A stretch of DNA of 64,000 nt, taken from an uncultured Pseudomonadales bacterium (lineage in GTDB: Bacteria; Pseudomonadota; Gammaproteobacteria; Pseudomonadales; Porticoccaceae). Both the position numbers and the translations under genes were made by a program. The stretch spans positions 248,001 to 312,000 of the forward strand of contig CALSSA010000001.1 in the NCBI GenBank assembly GCA_943788875.1, in the 5' to 3' direction. Positions 46,338 through 54,917 of this stretch are shown here, piece by piece (positions within the stretch are counted from its first letter, which is position 1; the number at the start of each line of letters is the position of its first letter). The notes under the pieces were generated by a model that was not told the DNA's origin, did no database searches, and saw nothing but the letters and a program-made list of their open reading frames with translations.

Positions 46338-47921
46338 TTATGATTGTTCAGATTCAATGGCAGCTTTGACAGTTTGCCGCAGCACATCTTTTCGCACCTT
46401 GCCCGATGCTGTCTTTTCCAATTCATCGCGCATCTCCAGTCGCTGGGGCCACTTTTGTTTAGCCAGCCCACTGCGCTCCAGAAAAAGCTGCAGCTCGGCA
46501 AGGTCTAGCTGCACCGAATCTCTGGTTACCAGCAATGCACAGACCCCTTCCCCCAGCCGTCCATGGGGCATGGCCACTACAGCGGCCTCGGAAATCAGCG
46601 GATGCTGGTGCAGCACATCTTCAATTTCCCGGGCAGAAATATTCTCGCCGCCACGGATAATGATATCTTTCTTGCGATCAGTGATAACAATGGCACCCTG
46701 GGCGGTGATATGTCCTATATCGCCAGTGTAAAAATAACCGCGGTCATCAATCGCCTGTCTGGTTTGCTCCTCTTCGCCGTAGCCGAGCATCATTGCCGGG
46801 CCCTTGACCAGAATCTCTCCATCTAATCCCTGGGCCAGTGGCTTACCATCGTCATCAGCAATAATCACATCCCAGTTATTAATGCGACCGTCGGTTGTGG
46901 CGGCCAGCATTTCTTCTTCGGGCTTTAGAAACCCCACCGTAATTAATGGTGCTTCGGTGCAACCATAAACTCTAAATGCCCGGCAGTTGGCTAAAACGCT
47001 GTGGGCGTCAGTAATCAAGTTGGGCGGCACAGAGGCACCACCGCAGGCAAAAAAGCGCAGCGAAGGCAAATCCAGAGAATCGTTTTTAGCCTTCTCTACC
47101 AGCTCCTGTAAAAACGGTGTGGCACTGACACAGCCAGTTGCCCCGACCTTCTCTATATAGGCGACGGCATTGTTAACATCCCAGCGCTCCATAAAGGCGG
47201 TTTTACAGTCACTGATAAAGGCCTGCTCAATACCATTGGCAAAACCAGTGATATGGGTGACCGGTGAAGGCATCAGCATGACATCCTCAGCACCCAGTCC
47301 CCAGGCCTCTACGCCATTATCGATCGCCCGGGCCAGTGACTGATGTGTATGGCGCACGGCTTTTGCCCGACCTGTAGTGCCGGAGGTATACATAATCACC
47401 TTTACCGCCTGCATATCTGTGGGCTGCTTATCTGGTATTGGCCCGCCCCGCTGTTGTATCAAGTCTTCATAGCGCAGCATTCCACTCGTTGCACTGTCGT
47501 GGCGCACAGAGACCACATGCTGCAAATCAGACAGCTGGAGTTTCAAGCGCTCAATCATCTCGGGGAAATCATGGCCGCGATAGACACCGGGAATAAACAG
47601 ACAGCGACTGCGGCTATCGGCCAGAATAAAAGCCAATTCGCGGTCTCTATATATAGGTATCACCGGGTTGACCACTAGTCCAAGCCATACAGCAGCAATA
47701 TCAACTGCGACAGCCTCGCGCCAGTTAGGCAGCTGGAAACTAATAACATCTCCAGCCCTGAGGCCTAAACCCACCATTGATGCCGCCAGAGCCATTGCCT
47801 CATCAAAGATACTGCCAAAGCGGATATGTTCACCATCTTCTGTAAAGATAGCCACAGCCTCAGCGCTGCCGCTTGCCTTCTGCTGGGCATAGTCCGCCAA
47901 ATTTTTAGTCCGTAGTCGCAT
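46338..47921 (-). CDS. AMP-dependent acyl-CoA synthetase/ligase
   Basis: A 527-residue adenylate-forming enzyme that activates a carboxylic acid as its CoA thioester. YTSGTTGRAKAVRHTH is the AMP-binding P-loop, YTGDIGHI with VITDRKKDIIIRGGENI is the hinge region, and ASGKVRKDVLR carries the catalytic Lys. It resembles cyclohexanecarboxylate and medium-chain CoA ligases in length and motifs. As the first gene of operon B it would start the beta-oxidation steps encoded downstream. The start is ATG at 47921. Confidence 0.92.
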   Translation of the reverse strand: MRLRTKNLADYAQQKASGSAEAVAIFTEDGEHIRFGSIFDEAMALAASMVGLGLRAGDVISFQLPNWREAVAVDIAAVWLGLVVNPVIPIYRDRELAFILADSRSRCLFIPGVYRGHDFPEMIERLKLQLSDLQHVVSVRHDSATSGMLRYEDLIQQRGGPIPDKQPTDMQAVKVIMYTSGTTGRAKAVRHTHQSLARAIDNGVEAWGLGAEDVMLMPSPVTHITGFANGIEQAFISDCKTAFMERWDVNNAVAYIEKVGATGCVSATPFLQELVEKAKNDSLDLPSLRFFACGGASVPPNLITDAHSVLANCRAFRVYGCTEAPLITVGFLKPEEEMLAATTDGRINNWDVIIADDDGKPLAQGLDGEILVKGPAMMLGYGEEEQTRQAIDDRGYFYTGDIGHITAQGAIVITDRKKDIIIRGGENISAREIEDVLHQHPLISEAAVVAMPHGRLGEGVCALLVTRDSVQLDLAELQLFLERSGLAKQKWPQRLEMRDELEKTASGKVRKDVLRQTVKAAIESEQS

Positions 47922-48012
47922 TAGCGGCCCTGTGCCTCTATTTCACTGTATTTGTATCCTGCAGGTCTCTGATTAAGTCATTACTGAACCAAGACTGCGA
48001 CCTAAAAGATGT

Positions 48013-48036
48013 GCTATTTAAGTTAACTTAAATAGC
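48013..48036. promoter_or_regulatory. 24-bp perfect palindrome (operator candidate)
   Basis: The half-site GCTATTTAAGTT is followed directly by its exact reverse complement, giving a perfect 24-bp palindrome. It lies between divergent catabolic operons and overlaps a possible leftward promoter. A dimeric regulator is the likely ligand. The identity of that protein is unknown; the TetR at 59798 is one candidate. Confidence 0.65.
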
Positions 48037-48079
48037 CAAAACATACAACCTTGTTTGTTTATTAATGTTGTTAAATAGG

Positions 48080-48108
48080 TTGAACTTTGCAATCACTAGC
48101 GCTATATT
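48080..48108 (+). promoter_or_regulatory. Promoter of the TonB receptor gene (TTGAAC-17-TATATT)
   Basis: TTGAAC (48080-48085) and TATATT (48103-48108) are 17 bp apart. Transcription would start near 48115, giving a leader of about 130 bases that includes the CCATCTCGTTTGTT element. Confidence 0.6.
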
Positions 48109-48129
48109 CAGCATCCGGCAGATAAAAAG

Positions 48130-48147
48130 CCATCTCGTTTGTTTTTT
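48130..48147 (+). promoter_or_regulatory. CCATCTCGTTTGTTTTTT element in the TonB receptor leader
   Basis: This 18-mer differs at one base from the element at 21462-21479 before operon A. Here no -10 box stands at the right distance from its TTGTTT, so it is more likely an operator than a -35 region. It would lie about 15-30 bases after the predicted transcription start. Confidence 0.5.
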
Positions 48148-48248
48148 GTTGGCCTATTAAAGGGGAGAGCGCCAGACGCGGGGCTATTTTAGTTCGATCC
48201 GCAGCGGCCTTGAATAAAATAACACTAGAATCCTGAAGGTATATAATA

Positions 48249-50504
48249 ATGAATTATCAAAAAACCTATAAAAAACAATTACTTCCAGCAATCATATCAA
48301 TTTGTACTCTGCCTCTGTATGCGGGCGGGGCTATTGCTCAAGAAGAGTCTGTGGGTCTTGAAGAAATCGTGGTTACAGCCCGAAAGCGTCAAGAATCCAT
48401 TCAAGATGTACCTGTTGCTGTATCTGCAATCAGCCCGGGACAGTTGGAGCGCGGATCCATCACTAGCTCTCTTGAGCTTGGCAAGATGGTTCCCAACGTT
48501 GAACTTCATGAGACAGCAATCGGCTCCGAATCGATAAGCGCCTCAATTCGAGGACTTAGCTATGACGATATCGAAAAGTCTATCGAACCGACCGTTGGTA
48601 TTGCTATTGATGGCGTATTTTTAGCCAGTAACTCAGGCGGAGTTTTTGACCTGTTTGACGTAGAGTCAGTCGAAGTCCTACGGGGTCCTCAGGGAACTCT
48701 GTTCGGCCGTAACACAATCGGTGGTGTAATCAATGTTCAGCGAACTGAGCCCACTGGTGAGTTTGGCATGAAATTAGAGGCAGTAGCCGGCGATCAAGAC
48801 ATGTCTGATGTTAAAGGGATTATCAATATGCCCTTATCGGACAAAGGTGGGATCAAACTATCCTTTAAAAACACAGAATCAGACTCTCATGTATACAACA
48901 CTACATTAAATGACCGCCGCCCTTACAAAGATTCAGAGACAATGGGCATAGCTATTAAGTACAACTTCACTGAAAATACCTCAGCAGTCTTGTCCTACGA
49001 TGACTATGATCACCAGACTACTGCGCCAGATACCGTGAACCCAGGGTTCGGCAATGGCATGGGAGCCTCAGAGGCTGACGATTGGAAGACTTCACCTCAG
49101 ATGTTTCCCCTCACTGCTTATCTGGAAGGTGAGAATACTACTTTAAAGATTACCCATGACGCGGATAACTATCAAATTAAATACATTATGGGCATCATGG
49201 ACTACTCGGAGACAGTGCGAGAGGCATCCTGGGGTATTGGCTCTTTTGATCTTGGTTTAGGCGAAGATGGAGAACCAATCAGCCAGGCTCTTCTAGACGG
49301 CATATTCTTCCCAGTAGACAGAGATCAAGACTTTAAACAAACTTCTCATGAAGTCCAGTTTACGTCTGACTTTGATGGTCCAATGAACTTTGTGGCAGGC
49401 GTGTATATGTTGGAAGCAGATTCATATATCACCTCAGGTCCGGTTCAAAACTTCACTGCATTGCACTATCTGGACAGCACCGCGGTCTTTGGTGAAGTAA
49501 GTTATGACCTCAATGATGTTTGGTCACTGGCAGTAGGTGCCCGTTACACAGAGGAAGAGAAAGAGCTAAATTCTCGCTCTTATGCGCAAGCCACCGGCAA
49601 CGCAGCCAGACTCGCGGGTAGCTCGGATCCTACGGATCTGGTCAATCTGGCAAACCCAACTTTTAAGGACAATAACACGTCATTTAGGGTTTCGCTGCAA
49701 AGAGAGATCGAGTCCGGGATGATGTATGCCTCTTACTCAACTGGTTTTCGCAGTGGCGGCTTCTTCAACCGAGGAATTACAGAGCTCGAAACACAGCCTT
49801 TCCAGTCGGAAGAAGTAACCAGTATTGAGCTAGGAATACGCAGTAATCCAACCGAAAACTCACAGATCAATGTTACCTACTTCGATGCTGAATATACGGA
49901 TAAGCAAACTACTGTAATTGTATCTGCCGATGACTCGATGTGTTTGAAAGAACAAAATGACGCAGGCAGCGTTACTTGTTCATTTGTTCGTAACGCAGGT
50001 GAGGCATCCATGAACGGCATCGAATTTGAGGGTATGTATATGCCTTCAGATGATCTTACGCTTCGCCTGTCGTTTGGTACCTTCGACGGTGACTACGATG
50101 AGTATGATTACAATGGTGTTGATATCTCGGACAAAGCGCGATTGCTTTACGCTCCTGAGTTAACTGCATATCTTGGTGCTGAACATACTTCAGAGATGGC
50201 TGGCGGTATCCTGACCATTAATGCTGGGTTGAGCTATAAAGACAAAGTAGAGACCCAGGCTGATTGGTCTACCTATGATCCAGAAACTGGTCCAGTGGTC
50301 ACCATTGATAGCTTCGAATCATTGGATTTATCTGCAACCTTTATGAAGGATATGGGCGAAGGCACGCTTAAGCTTCGTGCATACGGTACCGATGTTCTAG
50401 AGGACGGCAACAGAGTTGGTAGACGATTTGACGCTGGCGCCTTCTCTTGGGGTGAGCTAGTTCCCCGTCGCCAGTTTGGTGTTTCGGTAGGATACGAGTT
50501 CTAA
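48249..50504 (+). CDS. TonB-dependent outer-membrane receptor
   Basis: A 751-residue receptor for energy-driven uptake across the outer membrane. Residues 1-30 form a signal peptide. The TonB box and plug domain follow (LEEIVVTARKRQESIQDVPVAVSAI; later VLRGPQGTLFGRNTIGGVINV), then a 22-strand barrel ending with the aromatic residue in GVSVGYEF. The plug motif is of the type common in sphingomonads and marine gammaproteobacteria for organic substrates. The ligand cannot be read from the sequence, but its divergence from operon B suggests it imports that operon's substrate. Confidence 0.94.
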   Translation: MNYQKTYKKQLLPAIISICTLPLYAGGAIAQEESVGLEEIVVTARKRQESIQDVPVAVSAISPGQLERGSITSSLELGKMVPNVELHETAIGSESISASIRGLSYDDIEKSIEPTVGIAIDGVFLASNSGGVFDLFDVESVEVLRGPQGTLFGRNTIGGVINVQRTEPTGEFGMKLEAVAGDQDMSDVKGIINMPLSDKGGIKLSFKNTESDSHVYNTTLNDRRPYKDSETMGIAIKYNFTENTSAVLSYDDYDHQTTAPDTVNPGFGNGMGASEADDWKTSPQMFPLTAYLEGENTTLKITHDADNYQIKYIMGIMDYSETVREASWGIGSFDLGLGEDGEPISQALLDGIFFPVDRDQDFKQTSHEVQFTSDFDGPMNFVAGVYMLEADSYITSGPVQNFTALHYLDSTAVFGEVSYDLNDVWSLAVGARYTEEEKELNSRSYAQATGNAARLAGSSDPTDLVNLANPTFKDNNTSFRVSLQREIESGMMYASYSTGFRSGGFFNRGITELETQPFQSEEVTSIELGIRSNPTENSQINVTYFDAEYTDKQTTVIVSADDSMCLKEQNDAGSVTCSFVRNAGEASMNGIEFEGMYMPSDDLTLRLSFGTFDGDYDEYDYNGVDISDKARLLYAPELTAYLGAEHTSEMAGGILTINAGLSYKDKVETQADWSTYDPETGPVVTIDSFESLDLSATFMKDMGEGTLKLRAYGTDVLEDGNRVGRRFDAGAFSWGELVPRRQFGVSVGYEF

Positions 50505-50527
50505 ACACCTGAACTCAAGCAAGACCC

Positions 50528-50562
50528 AAAGGCGGTTGAACCTAGTTCAACCGCCTTTTTTA
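50528..50562 (+). terminator. Terminator of the TonB receptor gene
   Basis: AAAGGCGGTTGAAC (50528-50541) and GTTCAACCGCCTTT (50545-50558) form a perfect stem of 14 bp with loop CTA and a T run after it. It lies 24 bp after the receptor stop codon. Confidence 0.92.
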
Positions 50563-50598
50563 TGGACCACCAATAACTACCCTTTAGCAAACCCAATG

Positions 50599-50629
50599 AC
50601 AAAAAAAAGCCGCTGAATCCAGCGGCTTT
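50599..50629 (-). terminator. Terminator of operon C
   Basis: Read leftward, AAAGCCGCTG (50629-50620 complement) pairs with CAGCGGCTTT around a four-base loop, followed by a run of T. It closes the long leftward SDR-to-SDR operon, 31 bp after its last stop codon. Confidence 0.9.
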
Positions 50630-50659
50630 CTCATACTAAACTACTATAGTGCCTTTGAA

Positions 50660-51427
50660 TCAGAACCCCATCTCTGTTGCCGTAGGAATACGGCGCAATG
50701 TTTGCCCCCCCGAAATATCCAGCATTCTGCCGGTCATAAATGACTCATCAGAGAGCAGCCACAGTGCTGCATTAGCCATATCATCGGTGGAGGGCAGTTT
50801 GCCCATGGGTATCTCATTGATAAAAGCCTGCTCAATGGCCGGCATAGCCAGAAATCCCTCAGTCATAGCACTGGGAGTAAACCCTGGAGACAGGGAGTTA
50901 ACCCGAATATTCTGCGCGCCGTATTCTACCGCCGCTATACGCACTATATGGTCGGCCCCAGCCTTAGTGCCCGCATAGGCCGCAAGCCCGGGAGGAGCCA
51001 ATAGAGCCGTCTGGGAGGAGGTTGTCACCACAGAGCCACCATCGGTCATACGGGCCGCCATATGCTTGATAAATAAAGTAGTTCCAATTAGGTGCACATC
51101 GCAGTTTTCCTGCAGCACCTCGCGGCTGATATCAGCGATCGGTGAAGAGGTTTCAATACCGGCAAAATTAATTGCCCCATCCAGCTTGCCATAATGGGAC
51201 ACGGCTGCATCGGCCAGTCCAGCAAGTTGCTGCTCATCAGTAATATCACAGCCAATCGCCAGCGCACCCAAACTATCGGCGATAGCCTGTACCCTATCCA
51301 ACCTGCGCGCCGCCAAAACCAATTTGGCGCCTTCGGCCTGACAGCGCTGGGCAGTTGCCGCACCCATACTGCGCTCGTCGGACGCGCCGAGAATAACAAT
51401 TACCTTGCCTTCCAATCTACCTGCCAT
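50660..51427 (-). CDS. Short-chain dehydrogenase/reductase (SDR 4)
   Basis: A 255-residue SDR-fold protein. The cofactor motif is unusual (LGASDERSMGAATA, not TGxxxGIG), but YAGTK is retained as the catalytic pair. The C-terminal tail SGGQTLRRIPTATEMGF is shared in style with SDR 8 (58711-59511), its closest relative in the window. The shape recalls the enoyl-ACP-reductase-like and 'SDR with divergent glycine motif' groups. It is the last gene of operon C. Confidence 0.88.
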   Translation of the reverse strand: MAGRLEGKVIVILGASDERSMGAATAQRCQAEGAKLVLAARRLDRVQAIADSLGALAIGCDITDEQQLAGLADAAVSHYGKLDGAINFAGIETSSPIADISREVLQENCDVHLIGTTLFIKHMAARMTDGGSVVTTSSQTALLAPPGLAAYAGTKAGADHIVRIAAVEYGAQNIRVNSLSPGFTPSAMTEGFLAMPAIEQAFINEIPMGKLPSTDDMANAALWLLSDESFMTGRMLDISGGQTLRRIPTATEMGF

Positions 51428-51473
51428 ATCTATTTACCCCTGCTGTTCTATTGTTATTATTCAGTGGTGGCAA

Positions 51474-52490
51474 TCAGATCTTTACCAGCTGCTTGCCAAA
51501 ATTTTGTCCGGAGAAAAGACCAGCCAGTGCGTCCGGGCACTGTTCTATGCCCTCAAGGATATGCTCTTTGACCCGGATTTTACCCTCAGCCACCCAATGC
51601 ATTAACTGCTCTGTGGCCGTCGGGTAGCGGTTCACATGGTCTAGCACAATAAAACCTTCCATATGGCAGCGGCGAATCACCAGCTGCATATAATTTTTCG
51701 GTCCCGGTGGTAATTCCTGAACCTGATAACCACTGGAGATACCACCACAGAGCACAATGCGCCCTCTGTTGGCCATATTGACCAGTGCCGAATCTAGAAT
51801 ATCGCCACCAACATTATCAAAAAACACATCGATACTGTTTTTGCACAGCTCCTGCAAACGCTCGTCCACAGACTCGGACTTGTAATCAATCACCGCATCG
51901 TAGCCTAGCTCATCAATCAGCCACTGGCACTTGGCCTGACCACCGGCAATACCAATAACCCGGCAGCCCTTAAGCTTGGCAATCTGGCCCACAGTGGACC
52001 CAGTGGCACCAGCAGCACCGGAAATCAATACAGTCTCCCCGGCTTTGGGCTGGCCTATATCGAGCAGGCCAAAATAGGCGGTAAGGCCAGTCAGACCATA
52101 GATATGTAAGGGATAAGACAATGGTATATCCACAGGTACTTTGGTCACTGGAAACAAACCAGAACCATCGCTGATAGCATATTCCTGCCAGCCAAAACCT
52201 CCCTGCACCCTGTCGCCTATCTGATAGTCAGGATGCTTGCTGGCAATCACTTCACCGGCGGCAACCGAGCGCATCACCTCACCAATGGCTACTGGCGGTA
52301 CATAGCTGCGCACATCATTGAGCCAGCCACGCTGGGCTGGCTCAAAGGATAGATACTGGTTCTTTACCAGAAACTCGCCATCGGCCAAGTCGCGAACCGA
52401 CTCGGTCTCAAAGTTAAAATGCTCTTTGCTGACAGTGGTTTGAGGTCGCGAACTCAGGGTCCATTTTTTATTGGTTAATGCTGCTGTCAT
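51474..52490 (-). CDS. Zinc-independent MDR NADPH oxidoreductase (CurA-like, 4)
   Basis: The fourth MDR paralogue, 338 residues. LSFEPAQRGWLNDVRSY is the substrate-side motif, SGAAGATGSTVGQIAKLKGC the nucleotide loop and FFDNVGGDILDSAL the conserved block. It overlaps the DUF3604 stop codon by four bases, so the two are translated together. It would reduce an enone or enal intermediate. Confidence 0.9.
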   Translation of the reverse strand: MTAALTNKKWTLSSRPQTTVSKEHFNFETESVRDLADGEFLVKNQYLSFEPAQRGWLNDVRSYVPPVAIGEVMRSVAAGEVIASKHPDYQIGDRVQGGFGWQEYAISDGSGLFPVTKVPVDIPLSYPLHIYGLTGLTAYFGLLDIGQPKAGETVLISGAAGATGSTVGQIAKLKGCRVIGIAGGQAKCQWLIDELGYDAVIDYKSESVDERLQELCKNSIDVFFDNVGGDILDSALVNMANRGRIVLCGGISSGYQVQELPPGPKNYMQLVIRRCHMEGFIVLDHVNRYPTATEQLMHWVAEGKIRVKEHILEGIEQCPDALAGLFSGQNFGKQLVKI

Positions 52491-54355
52491 GGGGTGTACC
52501 AGATAGGTGATGAATAGGCGCGATCCTGAATAATATCTGGCGCGCGGGGATCGATGACCGCGCCAAAATATTTGCGGTCATAGGCAGTCCAGCGTGGCGT
52601 AGGAATCTGAATAACCCTTGCATAGTAGAAGGCGCGCTGCTCTGGATCGAAGTCCGGATCAGTCCACACCGCCGTTAATTCGGGGTCGCCTATGCTATTG
52701 CTATAGCTGGCATTGGCTATATCGACGGTATTGCCCACCGGCGCAATGTTGCCCAGCCAGTTGGCACTGCGATCATCGGACAGAGCCACATCATAGATCT
52801 GCTCTTGGGTTTCGCCATTGGCATTGAGCCAGCCTTTAATAATCTGAATACGATCGAGATTAGCACCGTCTGCATCCCGGGAGGCCGCCACCATAAAGCT
52901 TGGGGCACCACTATCGCTATGGCCATTTAAATCACCACCCATGGGCACCCCTTTGCGGTAGCCAATGGTGGCAAAGTCTGCCTGCATTACATCCGTCTGT
53001 TTAAACGCCCAGCCGCCAAAGAAGCGCAGCTGAATGCGAGTGCCTGAGGTGGCATAGACCTCACGGCGCTTAATCGCTCGAAACAGGGACTCACGGGTAT
53101 TTTCTTCCGCCCAGACCGCTGCCAAACCAGAAGACACCAGCTGCCAGATCTTCTGCAACTGGTCGGCCATGCGCTTTTCCGTGCGATCGACAGAGGGCTC
53201 ATCATGGGCAAATTTGCCAAAGAAGTTATCCTCATAGGTGGTGGCCATACCGGTGTGGGAATCGGTGCTGCCAATCAGACCGAACTTAAACGGGTTAACC
53301 CCCAGATTTTCTTCATGGCGCAGGCCCTCACGCAGCGCCGAGCGACTGTATTCATACTGCAGCATATGGGACTCTTTGGGCGTGCCAAGGGTAATATTGC
53401 CCTCATCCCAGGTCTCAAAATCGGCAAATTCATCTGTCGGTGACAGAAATGGATGGGCCTCGCCATCCCCTTTTATCTGGGTGGTTTCATACACCGGCTC
53501 CCAGCGCGCCCGCTTGCGGGCATATGATGCATCTAGGGGTAGTCCGTTTTCACGATTCGGGGAAAACATGCGTCCATTGCTGACATTACCATTGTGGGCA
53601 ATGGCCAGTACCTCACCCCCGGTCTGCTTTTCATAGTCTGCCAGGGCATCCCATAAATCTTCCGGGTCATTGCTATGCTGAGCGGAAAAAGGCGTTTGTT
53701 GGGAGGCCAGCTCTGCGCCATCTTTATATATGACCACCCGGTGCAAATTATCCCCGGTAATCATTGAGGTCCATTCATAGCCGACAAAGGCGGTAAACAG
53801 CCCGGGCTCATTGTATTTGTTCGCCACTTCAGAGGCTTCCGCCCAAATTGATTTGCGCAGGCTGTCCGGAGTTAAGTATTCAGGCTCGCTGGTTTGAATA
53901 GCATCAGAGAAAGCCAGCGCCAGACCCATCATATCCCCCTGTTTCATCATCTCCTGCCATTCCATGCCCATCTTCCATTCCTTAAGACGGGGATCATTGG
54001 CCTCCAGCTGCGCATAGATACCCAGATACTCCGCATGGTCTGTTACCGCCAAAAAATCCAGCGGGCGGCGCAGTCGCGCCGGCATGCCATTGTCTGCCTC
54101 TACTGTTTCTCCTCGAGCAAATCTAAAGGCCTGATCTTTGGTTAAGCGGGTTTGCAAAATATAAGCATCTGCGGACAGTTGCGAATGCAGGTGCAGATCG
54201 CCCCAATAGAGATTGGTTATTTTCTCTCTGACCGGTGCTGAATAATCTAATTTTTGCTCTGCCAATGTTTTCTCGTGATCATCGGCATTTAATAAACCAC
54301 TCATTGCCAGCACTATCACCACCGCTGTGGCACCACTAATAAGCTTATGCATCAT
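52487..54355 (-). CDS. Exported DUF3604 (PHP-like) protein
   Basis: A protein of 622 residues with a signal peptide (hydrophobic core AVVIVLAMSGLL, end near LNA) and a PHP-like metal motif, YWGDLHLHSQLSAD, near residue 50. DUF3604 proteins are exported, widespread in marine bacteria and without a proven reaction; a metal-dependent hydrolase is likely. The frame is open to 54463, inside the VOC gene. ATG at 54355 is preferred because AGGA lies five bases upstream and it starts the signal peptide. It is in operon C with the exported VOC protein. Confidence 0.88.
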   Translation of the reverse strand: MMHKLISGATAVVIVLAMSGLLNADDHEKTLAEQKLDYSAPVREKITNLYWGDLHLHSQLSADAYILQTRLTKDQAFRFARGETVEADNGMPARLRRPLDFLAVTDHAEYLGIYAQLEANDPRLKEWKMGMEWQEMMKQGDMMGLALAFSDAIQTSEPEYLTPDSLRKSIWAEASEVANKYNEPGLFTAFVGYEWTSMITGDNLHRVVIYKDGAELASQQTPFSAQHSNDPEDLWDALADYEKQTGGEVLAIAHNGNVSNGRMFSPNRENGLPLDASYARKRARWEPVYETTQIKGDGEAHPFLSPTDEFADFETWDEGNITLGTPKESHMLQYEYSRSALREGLRHEENLGVNPFKFGLIGSTDSHTGMATTYEDNFFGKFAHDEPSVDRTEKRMADQLQKIWQLVSSGLAAVWAEENTRESLFRAIKRREVYATSGTRIQLRFFGGWAFKQTDVMQADFATIGYRKGVPMGGDLNGHSDSGAPSFMVAASRDADGANLDRIQIIKGWLNANGETQEQIYDVALSDDRSANWLGNIAPVGNTVDIANASYSNSIGDPELTAVWTDPDFDPEQRAFYYARVIQIPTPRWTAYDRKYFGAVIDPRAPDIIQDRAYSSPIWYTP

Positions 54356-54374
54356 TGTGTTCCTGTATTTATTA

Positions 54375-54917
54375 TTATTTATAGGCAGAGAGGGGCGTAA
54401 CAATCTCAATAAGATTGCCATTGTTGTCACGAATAAATAGCAACCGAACACCAGCCGCATCAAAGTTGGTTGGCGGTAACTCTAATTCCACGCCACGACT
54501 AACTAGCTCCGCAGCCACCGCATCTACATCGGCACTGCTAAAGGCCATATGCACATAGCCACGATCAGACATGGCAGTAAACACATCTGGGGCGACTTTC
54601 TCATCTTGAAACGGCTCCTTGGTGCCAACCACTTCAATCATAAAACCATTGGCAGAGATATAGCCCACATCCACATCTGGGTAACCGGCGATATCCCATT
54701 CCCGCACAACCTCAAACCCAAGCACAGTTTTATACCAGTCTAAAGTAGCGGCATAGTCCTGAGTTGAAATCATAATATGATCGGCACGCATCATAGCCAG
54801 GGGGTTGGCCTGGGGAGCACTGGGCGACGCGTCTTCAGCCGGAGCTAGATCGGCAGCAACCAGAGCCGAAAAACAAAAAACAATCAATCCTAAAAAGCTG
54901 GCTTTTGACATCTGCAT
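54375..54917 (-). CDS. Exported VOC (glyoxalase-like) protein
   Basis: A 180-residue protein. A signal peptide (hydrophobic SFLGLIVFCFSALVA) is followed by one VOC module: ADHIMISTQDYAATLDWYKTVLGFEVV at the start and LLFIRDNNGNLIEIVTPL at the end. The metal-binding residue pattern (His in ADHI, Glu in LIEIV) is present. It is much shorter than two-module extradiol dioxygenases. Its start overlaps the Rieske oxygenase stop by one base (TAATG). It probably works in the periplasm, like DUF3604. Confidence 0.85.
   Translation of the reverse strand: MQMSKASFLGLIVFCFSALVAADLAPAEDASPSAPQANPLAMMRADHIMISTQDYAATLDWYKTVLGFEVVREWDIAGYPDVDVGYISANGFMIEVVGTKEPFQDEKVAPDVFTAMSDRGYVHMAFSSADVDAVAAELVSRGVELELPPTNFDAAGVRLLFIRDNNGNLIEIVTPLSAYK

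Larger units (their letters stand above)
47922..48248. other. Divergent regulatory region, ligase/TonB receptor
   Basis: This 327-bp stretch contains no gene. It holds a 24-bp perfect palindrome, a TTGTTTGTTT element (48051-48060), a promoter facing the TonB receptor gene, and a CCATCTCGTTTGTTTTTT element in its leader. A weaker leftward promoter (TTGTAT, 17 bp, TAACTT) would overlap the palindrome and read into the ligase gene. Operon B and the receptor are therefore probably co-regulated. Confidence 0.6.

Noticed and set aside
54375-54917. VOC protein as an extradiol ring-cleavage dioxygenase
   Set aside because: It has a single short VOC module and a signal peptide, unlike cytosolic two-module extradiol enzymes.
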